Shown one piece after another: positions 46,602 through 55,000 of a stretch of 64,000 bases of DNA. Position 1 is the first letter of the stretch; each line of letters begins with the position of its first letter. The DNA comes from Lentzea sp. NEAU-D7 (GTDB lineage: Bacteria; Actinomycetota; Actinomycetes; Mycobacteriales; Pseudonocardiaceae), in contig NZ_JAPJDL010000004.1 in the NCBI RefSeq assembly GCF_026242055.1, forward strand, positions 410,711 through 474,710, written 5' to 3'. A program made the position numbers and the translations under genes. A model generated the notes under the pieces. That model was not told the DNA's origin. It worked only from the letters and a program-made list of their open reading frames with translations, and made no database searches.

Positions 46602-47534
46602 GTGCCGGGGTTCGTCGCGGGGATCGAACGTCACCAGGTCGCCGTCTACCTCGGCGCGCTGGCGGCGGGAGCGGTGGCGGGCTGGGCCGCTCCGGGAGCC
46701 GGCCCGGTGCTCGAACACGCCATCAACCCCGTGCTGGCGGTCCTGCTGTACGTGACGTTCCTGCAGGTGCCGGTGGCCGAGCTCGGGCGTTCGCTGCGGG
46801 CCGGGCGGTTCCTCGCGGCCGCTCTCGTCGTGAACTTCGTGGTGGTGCCGTTGGTGGTGGCCGCGCTCTTCACGTTCCTGCCGGACGATCAGGCCGTGCG
46901 GCTGGGCGTGTTGCTGGTGCTGCTCACGCCGTGCGTCGACTACGTGATCGTGTTCAGCGGGCTGGCCGGTGGCGACAGCCGGCGCCTGCTCGCCGCCACA
47001 CCGTTGCTGCTGCTCGCGCAGATGGTGCTGCTGCCCGGTTACCTGTGGCTCTTCCTCGGCTCCGGCCTGGCCGTCGTCGACCCCGGGCCGTTCGTCGAGG
47101 CCTTCGTCGTGCTGATCGTGATCCCGCTGGCGCTCGCGTGGCTCACCCAGGCGCGGGCGGGGCGGATGATCGGCGCGATCAGCACGACGATGGTGCCGTT
47201 GATGGCCGCGACCCTGTTCGCCGTGGTCGCGTCGCAGGTGCCGAAACTCGGTGGCGACCTGACGCAGGTCGCGCGCGTGGCACCGTTCTACGTGCTGTTC
47301 CTCGTGGTCATGGCGTTCGCCGGGCTCCTGGTCGCCAGGGTGTTCCGCCTGGACGTCGCGGCAGGCCGCGCGATCGTGTTCACCGGGGCGACGCGGAACT
47401 CGCTGGTCGTGCTGCCGCTGGCACTGGCCTTGCCCGGCGACGTCGCCGCTGTCGTCGTGGTGACGCAGACGCTCGTCGAAGTGGCCGGCATGGTCGTCTA
47501 CGTGCGGGTGGTGCCGCGGCTGCTGCTTTCCTGA
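46602..47534 (+). CDS. ACR3-type arsenite efflux transporter
   Basis: A 310-aa polytopic protein with about ten hydrophobic helices, of the bile-acid/arsenite symporter superfamily. LLTPCVDYVIVFSGLAGGDSRRLLAA contains the conserved functional cysteine region of ACR3, and GATRNSLVVLPLALALP is a family block. It would export As(III) or Sb(III). It lies 56 bp after the MerR gene, in line with an arsenic-resistance operon. A GGGAGGG ribosome-binding site precedes the GTG. Confidence 0.8.
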   Translation: MPGFVAGIERHQVAVYLGALAAGAVAGWAAPGAGPVLEHAINPVLAVLLYVTFLQVPVAELGRSLRAGRFLAAALVVNFVVVPLVVAALFTFLPDDQAVRLGVLLVLLTPCVDYVIVFSGLAGGDSRRLLAATPLLLLAQMVLLPGYLWLFLGSGLAVVDPGPFVEAFVVLIVIPLALAWLTQARAGRMIGAISTTMVPLMAATLFAVVASQVPKLGGDLTQVARVAPFYVLFLVVMAFAGLLVARVFRLDVAAGRAIVFTGATRNSLVVLPLALALPGDVAAVVVVTQTLVEVAGMVVYVRVVPRLLLS

Positions 47535-47633
47535 TCATCCCCCGCCGGCCGCGTGGACGCGGCGATATTCGATCGCCGCGACCGGACCTCCTGCGGCAGC
47601 ATGAGGAAGCCGAGGTGTCCGGAGGGGGGTCGG

Positions 47634-49433
47634 ATGGTCGCGTCAGCATCAGAAAGACCTGTCCGCAAGAACGCGGTGCCACTCGCTCTGCGCCTGTACG
47701 GGAAGGAACTGCGGCGCCACGGTTTCCTCACCGCGGGCGCACTCGTGTTGCCCGCGCTGGGCGTCACGTGCCAGCTCTACCTCGCGCCGCTGGCCGTGGG
47801 CGGGCTCGTGGGGAAGCTCGCGGGCGGGGGCGGTACGAGCCTCGGCGTCGTCCTGCCGTACGTGCTGGCCTTCGGCGGTTTCATGCTGCTGTCGGAACTG
47901 TTGTGGCGCATCGGTTTGCACTGCCTCAACCGAGTGGACGGCCGCGGGATCGAGAACCTGTCCGCCCTCGCGATGGACGAGCTGCTGGCCAAGGACGCGG
48001 CGTTCTTCCACGACAACTTCGCCGGGTCGCTCACCAAACGGGTGCTGAGCTTCGCGTTCCGCTTCGAGGACTTCGTCGACACCCTGGCGTTCAAGATCTT
48101 CGCCAACCTCATCCCGCTGGGTTTCGCCTGCGTCGTGCTGTGGAGCTACCACCCGGTGCTCGTCGCGGTGCTGATCGGCCTGATCCTGGTCACGGGATGC
48201 GTGGTCGCGCCGCTGATCCGCCAGCGCCAGCGGCTGGTCGACCAGCGCGAGGCCGCCATCGCCGAGGTGTCCGGCCACGTCTCGGACACGCTCACGAACA
48301 TGGAGACGGTGCGGGCGTTCGCCGCCGAGCGGCGCGAGGGCGCGGAGCACCGGACCCGCGCCGCCAAGCAGCGCACGCTGGCGCTGCGGTCGTGGGACTA
48401 CAACAACCTGCGCATCGACACCGTCATCGCACCGCTGTCCGTGCTCACCAACGTGCTCGGCCTCGTGGTCGCGATCGGCGTCAGCGACGGGCTCGGCGTG
48501 GAGGCGATCGTGGTGACGTTCGCCTACTTCGGGAACGCGACGCGGATCATGTTCGAGTTCAACCAGATCTACCGGCAGGTGGAGAGCGCGCTCACCGAGG
48601 CGGCCCAGTTCACCGAACTGCTGCTCGACCCGCCGACCGTGCTCGACCTGCCGCATCCGGAACCGTTGCGCGCGAGGGACTCCCGTGTCCGGTTCGAGAA
48701 CGTCGTGTTCACGCACGGCGGAGGCGAGCCGCTGTTCGACGGGCTCGACCTGAACATCCCGGCCGGAACGCGGATAGGGCTCGTCGGCCGTTCCGGCGGC
48801 GGTAAGACCACGCTCACCCGGTTGCTCCTGCGGCTCATGGACGTCGATCGGGGCCGCATCCTCATCGGCGGCCAGGACATCGCCCGCCTGGGCCAGGCCG
48901 ACCTGCGCGGCCTGATCGGGTACGTGCCGCAGGACCCGGCCATGTTCCACCGGACGCTGCGCGAGAACATCGCGTTCGCACGGCCGGGCGCGACCGAAGC
49001 CGAAATCCACCGCGCCGCACACGCCGCGCACGTGACGGAGTTCGCGGACGCGCTGCCCGACGGGTTCGACACGATGGTCGGCGAACGCGGCATCAAGCTG
49101 TCCGGCGGGCAGCGGCAGCGGGTAGCGCTGGCCCGCGCCATCCTGCGCGACGCGCCGATCCTGCTGCTGGACGAGGCGACCAGCGCGCTGGACTCGGAGA
49201 GCGAGGTGCTCGTCCAGGAGGCGTTGTGGCGGCTCATGGAGGGCCGCACCGCGATCGTCGTGGCACACCGGCTGAGCACGGTCGTGCGAATGGACCAGCT
49301 GATCGTGCTCGACCGGGGTCGGATCGTCGAGCAGGGCACCCACGCGGAACTCCTCGACGCCGCGGGGACGTACGCGAAGCTGTGGCACCACCAGTCCGGC
49401 GGTTTCCTCGACGAGGCGGTCGGTACTCGGTGA
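47634..49433 (+). CDS. ABC exporter, fused membrane and ATPase domains
   Basis: A 599-aa half-size ABC exporter. The membrane domain (about six helices, residues 35-330) is followed by the ATPase: Walker A GRSGGGKTT near residue 384, signature LSGGQRQR near 489 and Walker B ILLLDEATSALD. ATG at 47634 follows GGAGGGGGG; an upstream in-frame ATG at 47553 lacks such a site. It would work as a homodimer. The substrate (lipid, peptide or drug) is unknown, with no dedicated neighbour. Confidence 0.85.
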   Translation: MVASASERPVRKNAVPLALRLYGKELRRHGFLTAGALVLPALGVTCQLYLAPLAVGGLVGKLAGGGGTSLGVVLPYVLAFGGFMLLSELLWRIGLHCLNRVDGRGIENLSALAMDELLAKDAAFFHDNFAGSLTKRVLSFAFRFEDFVDTLAFKIFANLIPLGFACVVLWSYHPVLVAVLIGLILVTGCVVAPLIRQRQRLVDQREAAIAEVSGHVSDTLTNMETVRAFAAERREGAEHRTRAAKQRTLALRSWDYNNLRIDTVIAPLSVLTNVLGLVVAIGVSDGLGVEAIVVTFAYFGNATRIMFEFNQIYRQVESALTEAAQFTELLLDPPTVLDLPHPEPLRARDSRVRFENVVFTHGGGEPLFDGLDLNIPAGTRIGLVGRSGGGKTTLTRLLLRLMDVDRGRILIGGQDIARLGQADLRGLIGYVPQDPAMFHRTLRENIAFARPGATEAEIHRAAHAAHVTEFADALPDGFDTMVGERGIKLSGGQRQRVALARAILRDAPILLLDEATSALDSESEVLVQEALWRLMEGRTAIVVAHRLSTVVRMDQLIVLDRGRIVEQGTHAELLDAAGTYAKLWHHQSGGFLDEAVGTR

Positions 49434-49604
49434 TCAGTCCTCGCGAATGCCGGCCCTGCTGACCGGGTCTTGGAATCCACTGTGGACGTTCCACGCGTGG
49501 ACCAGTGCCCAGGTCGCGGAGCTTCCGCGTCGGGCGTGGTGGGTGTAGCGTTGAGGCAAGTGCCCCGGACCCCGGCGCGGCGTCAGCCGACGAGGGAAGG
49601 TCCC

Positions 49605-50024
49605 GTGGCACACATGGATATCACCACGATCAGCGGCCCGCGACCTGTTCAGACGCGCCGTCGGCTCGCCGAACTCCTCACCACCACCCTGCGGACCGCC
49701 CCGTCCGGAGCGGTCGTGGTCGCCGTCAGCGGTGAGGTGGACATGATCACCTGCGCGGTGCTGCGCGACCGCATCGCCGAACAACTGCGGTTCACCCACC
49801 ACCTCGTCGTCGACCTCTCCGAGGTGAGCTTCCTGAGCGCGGCCGGTCTCACCGTTCTGGTGCACGTGCGGGAGATGGCGGAGCGGACGGGTACCAGCCT
49901 GTGCGTGGTCGCGCGCACCCGCCAGGTGCGCTCACCGCTGACGATCACCGGGTTGTCCGGCCTCCTGGACCTCCACCTCGACGTCGGCGAGGCGCTGGCG
50001 TGCCGGCACGCCAGCCTGCCGTAG
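49605..50024 (+). CDS. STAS-domain anti-sigma factor antagonist
   Basis: A 139-aa SpoIIAA-like STAS protein. VVAVSGEVDMITCAVLRDRI and HHLVVDLSEVSFLSAAGLTVLVHV include the phosphorylatable serine in the FLSAAGL position. GTG 49605 is chosen since GGGAAGG lies 4 nt upstream; ATG 49614 would also work. It would bind a kinase-type anti-sigma factor when unphosphorylated. No RsbW-like gene is adjacent. Confidence 0.8.
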   Translation: MAHMDITTISGPRPVQTRRRLAELLTTTLRTAPSGAVVVAVSGEVDMITCAVLRDRIAEQLRFTHHLVVDLSEVSFLSAAGLTVLVHVREMAERTGTSLCVVARTRQVRSPLTITGLSGLLDLHLDVGEALACRHASLP

Positions 50025-50044
50025 GGGATTCATCACCCCGGCGC

Positions 50045-51280
50045 TCAACCCGCCTGAGCGCGTGCGGACCGTGCCCTGGCGGTGGCAGGAGCCGTCGTGC
50101 GGGTGCCCGCCGCGGCCGAGTAGACGCGGACGAGGTCGGACGCGACACGGTGCCACGAATACCTCGCGTGTGCCCGGTCTTGTCCTGCCGCGCCGAGCAC
50201 ATCCCGGTGGATGCCGTCGGCGAGCAAGGCCCTCAGCGCCTTGGCTGTCGCCCCCGGTTTTCCCGGCGGGACCAGCACGCCGGTGAGCCCGTCCAGCACG
50301 ACGTCGACGAGACCGCCGACCGCGGTGGCGAGAACGGCGGTGCCGCAGGCCATCGCTTCCAGCGCCACGCCATCGGACGACCGGTGCCGCGGGGTGCACG
50401 CCACCACATCCGCGGACCGCAGCAGCGCGGGCAGTTCGGCGTACGGCACGTGACCTGCGAACGAGACACGGTCGCCGACACCCGCCGAACGGGCCAGCGT
50501 GCGCAGTCTTTTCGCCTCCGCATCGCCGCCGACATCCCCCTGCGCGCCGCCGGCGATCACCAGCTCAGCTCCGTCTGTTGTGGACAGAGCGCGGATCAGG
50601 TCGTCGAATCCGTTGCGCGGCAACAACCTGCCCACCGAGACGATCTTGCGCGGGCGACGCCGGTCGACGGGTGCGCGTCCCAGCACGAACAGGCCGAGAT
50701 CGATGCCTCTCGGCACCACGGCGAGTTTCGACCGGTCCACGCCCATTCCGAGCACAGCGCGCGCTTCCGCTGAAGAGGTCGCGACGACGTGGGCGACCTC
50801 GTGACCGACCAGCCGCTCGACGGCCAGGCGTTTGGTCGAGTCCGGATCGTGCGCGCGTTGGTCGTGCTGCGGAACCGCACCCTCCGAGTGGTACGTCTGC
50901 ACGACGGGCACGTCGCTGTTCCGGGCGCTCAGCACAGCCGCGATGCCGGACAGCCAGCCGTGACCGTGCACGACATCAGGGCGGCGAGCCTTCCAGACGA
51001 GCTTGAGGAACTCGACGAAGTCTCCCGCGTGGGCGAGTACTTCCTCCGCGCCCAGCCTCATGGCGGGCCCGGCCGACACCCGCACGACCTCGTAACCGGC
51101 GGCGGTTCGCTCACTCTGCGGAACGTGGGGGTGAGCGCGCCGCGTGTAGACGACCACCTGGTGACCGAGAGCGGACAACGCGGTCGCAAGCCCCGCTACG
51201 TGCAGACTCTGGTTTCCGGTGTCGGTCGTGCCCGGTTCGGTCAGCGGGTCGGCGTGAACGGAGACGAGTGCGATCCTCAT
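50045..51280 (-). CDS. GT4-family glycosyltransferase
   Basis: A 411-aa GT-B glycosyltransferase. DTGNQSLHVAGLATALSALGHQV is the N-terminal glycine-rich loop, VVHGHGWLSGIAAVLSA and VVQTYHSEG follow, and the C-terminal domain has IVSVGRLLPRNGFDDLIRAL and the E-x7-E type segment SDGVALEAMACGTAVLATAVGG. It resembles MshA-type enzymes but with no proof of that acceptor. ATG 51280 gives the expected N-terminus MRIALVSVHADP. It is convergent with the STAS gene. Confidence 0.8.
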   Translation of the reverse strand: MRIALVSVHADPLTEPGTTDTGNQSLHVAGLATALSALGHQVVVYTRRAHPHVPQSERTAAGYEVVRVSAGPAMRLGAEEVLAHAGDFVEFLKLVWKARRPDVVHGHGWLSGIAAVLSARNSDVPVVQTYHSEGAVPQHDQRAHDPDSTKRLAVERLVGHEVAHVVATSSAEARAVLGMGVDRSKLAVVPRGIDLGLFVLGRAPVDRRRPRKIVSVGRLLPRNGFDDLIRALSTTDGAELVIAGGAQGDVGGDAEAKRLRTLARSAGVGDRVSFAGHVPYAELPALLRSADVVACTPRHRSSDGVALEAMACGTAVLATAVGGLVDVVLDGLTGVLVPPGKPGATAKALRALLADGIHRDVLGAAGQDRAHARYSWHRVASDLVRVYSAAAGTRTTAPATARARSARAQAG

Positions 51281-51465
51281 GCGCGTGAACGCGACTGGCT
51301 CGGTACTGCCGCCCACGGTGTTCTCCTCTGGCGAGGTGATGAGACCGCGGGTCCGGGCGGTTGCTGCATCTGTCAGCGGTGCAAGGCTACCCACACCGTG
51401 CTCGTCCGGAACACCACAGTGCGGGTGGTCGTCGGCCCGGAAGGCGAGGCACAGGGACGCGACGG

Positions 51466-52233
51466 TCAGCTGTCAGTACGACGGGGCTGCAGGGTGAGGA
51501 GGTCCTCGGGGCGCAGCTCACCCGTGACGACTTCCCGGGCCACATCGGCAAGGCGGCGACCGTTGTTGCGCGCGTAGCCGCGCAGCGCGTTGAACGCGGG
51601 CTCCATCTCCACGTTTCCGGCGAACGCCAGCACACCCTTGGCCTGCTCGATGACGACCCGGCTGTTCAGCGCCGTCTGCAGTTGCTCGGTGACGACCTCG
51701 CCGCGCCGGATGGCGCGTTCCTGCAGGATTCCGATCGTCGCCGTGTCCGCCAGGGCGCGCACGACGAGCACGTCCTCCTCGCTGAGCAAGCCGGTCTCGC
51801 GGCGGAACAGGTTCAACGTGCCGATGGTCTCGCGGCGCAGCCTCATCGGCACCGCGTGCACCGAGGAGAAACCCTCCTTGATGGCGAGCGGCGCGAACCG
51901 GGGCCAGCGCTGAGTCTCCGTCGACAGGTCCGCGACCAGCACCGCCTCACCGCTGTGCACGCAGTCCAGGCACGGGCCTTCGCTCGCCTGCAGCTGGAAC
52001 AGCTCCAGCATCCGCGTCTGGGCCGACGAATAGGCCACCACACGCAGGCCACCGTGCTGATCGGACAGCATCAACCCGGCCACCGTCGCGTCCAGCAACT
52101 GCACGCAGTGCTCGACCAGCCGGTGCAGCACGTCCACCACGTCGTAGTCGTCTACCAGCGTGTCCGCCAACTGGACGAACGCACGGAGCAGTCGTGACTC
52201 TCGCTCTGTCCGGGACGGTGCGCCACCGCTCAT
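51466..52233 (-). CDS. GAF-ANTAR regulatory protein (first of two)
   Basis: A 255-aa protein with an N-terminal GAF domain (about residues 20-165; LVEHCVQLLDATVAGLML, GPCLDCVHSG with two cysteines, VPMRLRRETIGTLNLFR) and a C-terminal ANTAR RNA-binding domain (LNSRVVIEQAKGVLAF to LADVAREVV). ANTAR proteins act by transcription antitermination at two-hairpin RNAs. ATG 52233 is 6 nt after AGGAG. The next GAF-ANTAR gene is 73 bp upstream on the same strand. Confidence 0.85.
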   Translation of the reverse strand: MSGGAPSRTERESRLLRAFVQLADTLVDDYDVVDVLHRLVEHCVQLLDATVAGLMLSDQHGGLRVVAYSSAQTRMLELFQLQASEGPCLDCVHSGEAVLVADLSTETQRWPRFAPLAIKEGFSSVHAVPMRLRRETIGTLNLFRRETGLLSEEDVLVVRALADTATIGILQERAIRRGEVVTEQLQTALNSRVVIEQAKGVLAFAGNVEMEPAFNALRGYARNNGRRLADVAREVVTGELRPEDLLTLQPRRTDS

Positions 52234-52306
52234 CACCAGCTCCTGTCTTCTTCGTCCGACGGTAGTGCTGCCAGGACCGGGTCGCCATCGAGGTCTCGTG
52301 CGTGGT

Positions 52307-53038
52307 TCATTTGCCCAGTTCCAGCGGTGACAGCCTGCGGCTCACGATGTCCTTGGCGACGTCGTCCAGCGCTCTCCCCATCACGAAGGCGTACCCCCGC
52401 AGCCGTGACAGGGCCTCCTCCGCGGAGATGTCGAGGGCCGCGAGGATCATGCCGGTGGCCTGGTGCACCTGTTCGCGGCCGGGCGACAGCACACCGCGCA
52501 GGCCGTCGGTGCCGTCGAAGTCACCCAGCAGCACTCCGAGCAGCACCGCGGCCACGACGTCGACCACCTCCAGCGCGACGGCGAGCTCCTCACCCGACAA
52601 CCAGCCGGGCCGCCGGCGGTAGAGGTCGACCGCGCCTATGCCGATCGCCCCCGCCTGCAGCGGGAACGCGAAGATCGCGCCGATGGGCAGCGCGGTGATC
52701 GCCGCCGCGAACACCGGCCACTCCACGACCGATGCGCGGGCCAGATCGGGGACCAGCACCGGCCTGCGAGTCGCGAAAGCCTCGAAGCACGGCCCCTCAC
52801 CCAGGTCGAACTGGACGTCCTCGATCTTGGAGGCGATCTGGTCGCTGGCGTACAACGTCTCCCGCTCCCGCGGGCCGCTCATCACCGAGATCGACGCGCC
52901 GTCCACCGGCAGCACGTCCACACACGCGCGGATGACGCGCGCCAGCGTGTCGAGCTTGCTCTCGTTGTCACGAAGCGCGGCCATCACCGTCGCTCGTGCG
53001 TCACTCAAGGACCGGTGGGGTTCATCAGGTACGCGCAC
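52307..53038 (-). CDS. GAF-ANTAR regulatory protein (second of two)
   Basis: A 243-aa GAF-ANTAR protein beginning at GTG 53038. The GAF domain carries GEGPCFEAFATRRPVLVPDLA, and the ANTAR domain REQVHQATGMILAALDISAEEALSRLRGYAFVMGRALDDVAKDIV. It is the upstream partner of the tandem pair. The two differ clearly in sequence and are probably old paralogues. Signals and targets are unknown. Confidence 0.85.
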   Translation of the reverse strand: MRVPDEPHRSLSDARATVMAALRDNESKLDTLARVIRACVDVLPVDGASISVMSGPRERETLYASDQIASKIEDVQFDLGEGPCFEAFATRRPVLVPDLARASVVEWPVFAAAITALPIGAIFAFPLQAGAIGIGAVDLYRRRPGWLSGEELAVALEVVDVVAAVLLGVLLGDFDGTDGLRGVLSPGREQVHQATGMILAALDISAEEALSRLRGYAFVMGRALDDVAKDIVSRRLSPLELGK

Positions 53039-53442
53039 CTGGGATCACACCGCCGACCAACGACCGTTCGTGCACGGTTGGCACCGAATTCCTCCACCAC
53101 GTCGACTGCTCCCAGTCGCTCCTGGACGTAGCGAGGTCTAGGCCCACGGCTTGCGTGACCGCATCAGGATCAACAGGTCCAGCCTACCCGGTGTACGCCC
53201 GCTGGACGACGTCCGGCGGGCGTAAGAGTGAGCGACGGGCCTGACCGGCGAGGAGCCCTGCCGGGTGCCGAGAGGACCCGTACGTCCACATCGGACTGGA
53301 TTCCGCCGGGCAGGACGCTTCGGCCTGGGGTGCACCCGGAGGCGCGTTCGGAACGAGTCCCCGGCCTCCGCGGAGACCGGGGCACGCACGGGACGGGATC
53401 AGGACCTGACTTCTCTCCTCGTTCGGGTGCCCGGCGACTGGA
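53039..53442. other. Intergenic stretch with one strong hairpin
   Basis: About 400 bp without a supported gene. The only clear structure is the 12-bp hairpin at 53194-53224. This region separates the starts of the GAF-ANTAR pair from the 3' end of the RTX protein gene and should hold the GAF-ANTAR promoter, which I cannot place. Confidence 0.5.
53194..53224. terminator. Strong hairpin downstream of the RTX gene
   Basis: TACGCCCGCTGG (53194-53205) pairs with CCGGCGGGCGTA (53213-53224), one wobble, 7-nt loop. It is about 220 bp past the RTX stop, far for a terminator, so it may instead be a leader element of the GAF-ANTAR genes. Confidence 0.5.
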
Positions 53443-54192
53443 TCAGTTCGCGAGGCGGATGCCCTGTGAGGTGGCCGGTAGGAGGCAGGCGTAGCTCAGG
53501 GGGAGCAGACTCACGAACGTGCCCCCTGCTCCGGTGCAGATGCCGCGGGCCTCCTGGACGCGGCGGTTCTTCGGGCTGAGGGGGTTGAACACGCAGACGT
53601 ACCCCACTGGACTCACGGTGAGGGAAAGGACGCCGCCGGTCGCGGTGCACAGCGCGGTCGCGTTGCCCGTGCCCGAGCCGGGGCCCGTTGCCGGCGGGGT
53701 GCTCGTGTTCTCGCAGCTGGCGTGGATGTCGGGATCCGGTGCGGGGCCCTGGCAGGTGTCGACGCCGAGGCCGCCGTCGAGGCTGTCCTGGCTGCCGTCG
53801 ATGGACGCGCCGGCGAGGGTGTCGGTGCCGGCGCTGCCGGAGATCGTGTCGATTCCCAGCCCGCCGGTGAGGGTGTCGTTGCCGGTACCGCCGGTGATGG
53901 TGTCGTTGCCGTCGCCGCCGTCGATCGTGTCGTCGAGGTCGGAGCCGGTGATGGTGTCGTTGCCGCCGTTGCCGTAGATCGTCTTGGCGGGATCCGTGCC
54001 GCCGCAGTCGATCGTGTCGTTGCCGGGACTTCCGGTCACGACCGTGTCGGTCTGGGTCACGCCGGCGCTCACGACGCAGTTGACCGCGGCCTCGGCGGTC
54101 AGCGGAGCGACCGCCCACAAACCCGGGACCGCGAGAACTCCGGCCACCGCGGCGACGATCAGCCGGTGGATCTGACTCTGTTGGATCCTCAT
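53443..54192 (-). CDS. Secreted RTX-type calcium-binding repeat protein
   Basis: A 249-aa secreted protein. The signal peptide covers about residues 1-35 (RLIVAAVAGVLAVPGLWAV...AEAA). Then come about six GGxGxDxUx nonapeptide-like repeats (GSPGNDTID, GNGGNDTIT, DGGDGNDTITGGTGNDTLTGGLGIDTI), which form a calcium-bound beta-roll, and a C-terminal region with several cysteines (CTATGG, YVCVFN, GICTGAGG, YACLLP). ATG 54192 places the signal peptide at the N-terminus. The function is unknown; no type I secretion genes are near and the Sec signal makes them unnecessary. Confidence 0.75.
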   Translation of the reverse strand: MRIQQSQIHRLIVAAVAGVLAVPGLWAVAPLTAEAAVNCVVSAGVTQTDTVVTGSPGNDTIDCGGTDPAKTIYGNGGNDTITGSDLDDTIDGGDGNDTITGGTGNDTLTGGLGIDTISGSAGTDTLAGASIDGSQDSLDGGLGVDTCQGPAPDPDIHASCENTSTPPATGPGSGTGNATALCTATGGVLSLTVSPVGYVCVFNPLSPKNRRVQEARGICTGAGGTFVSLLPLSYACLLPATSQGIRLAN

Positions 54193-54951
54193 GTCTTCAT
54201 TTCCCGAACACGATTTGTTCGTAAGCCGCACAACGCGGACGCGTCAGCGGAAAAGGCTGCGCGAGCGACGCGGAGAAGACCTCGTCAAGCGGCCTGTGCG
54301 GCGACTCGCGGAGCATGTCACGTCACCAAGGTCCGGGGTAACGGAATGAAATGTACCCCTTCGGTCGCGCTGACCGGTACCGCAGTCCCCCGAATGGTCC
54401 TCCTGTGTGGCAGATAATTGTCTTGGATGCATCAAAACAGCTGTTCAGGGCAGTTTGGGACACATATTTTCCATTGGGTTGGAATTGATGTTGTCCCATG
54501 GTTCGTGTCAATGCGCGGAGAAGATCGCGGGTAGTGGCGGTTGATCGGTGGTCGCCGTTCTTGTTGTTCACCTCCGTGGTTTCCGTCCGCTGCTTGAGCA
54601 ATCATGTTCCTGGAGTGCGGGCGGTCGGGCTGCACAAAAGCACAGCAGGCGGTGGCGGCCGACCTCAGGTCCGGGCTCACCTCGCGTGTGGAAGGTTGAT
54701 CGCCCTGGGCGCCAATGCCTTGGCACACCTGGATGTTCGTCCTGGGGCTGAGCGCTCTCACCTATGCGCTGGTGGAACTCGACAAATGGCGCCGCCGTGT
54801 CGCGGGCCGGTCGGTGGTGAGCTCGTCGAGGTTGTCGGCGAGGTGACGTGCGTGGTGCCACTTCGTCGCCTGCGCCATTCGCTGATGCCATTCGATGCGT
54901 TCGATTGCCAGTTCTTGACCGTGACTCGTGAGCACTAGTAGTACTGATCGC
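54193..54951. other. Long gene-poor stretch of lower GC
   Basis: About 760 bp upstream of the GH30 gene. The part around 54400-54500 is noticeably richer in A/T than its surroundings. No confident gene is seen. Two short candidates overlap on opposite strands: a 43-codon plus ORF (54715-54846) reading WHTWMFVLGLSALTYALVELDKW, like a membrane-protein C-terminus, and a 57-codon minus ORF (54762-54935). Either may be debris of an old gene. Confidence 0.4.
54715..54846 (+). pseudogene. Possible membrane-protein C-terminal remnant, 43 codons
   Basis: The frame starts at ATG 54715 and encodes one hydrophobic helix followed by VELDKWRRR, a pattern that resembles the tail of cation-pumping P-type ATPases. 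A stop lies six codons upstream, so no larger gene exists here. It has no ribosome-binding site. It could be chance. Confidence 0.2.
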
Positions 54952-54965
54952 TGGGAGCGCTCCCG
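54952..54965. promoter_or_regulatory. CebR/LacI-type operator upstream of the GH30 gene
   Basis: TGGGAGCGCTCCCG matches the CebR box TGGGAGCGCTCCCA at 13 of 14 positions. CebR is the cellobiose-responsive LacI-family repressor of actinobacterial cellulase genes (known). The site lies 35 nt upstream of the GH30 start. Confidence 0.75.
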
Positions 54966-55000
54966 GGAGGTTCCTCCGGGCGACGGGAAGTCGGGATGCC

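Noticed and set aside
47649..49391. A 580-codon minus-strand open frame opposite the ABC exporter
   Set aside because: The plus frame has complete Walker and signature motifs; the minus frame is Arg/Asp/His-rich shadow sequence with no recognisable motif.
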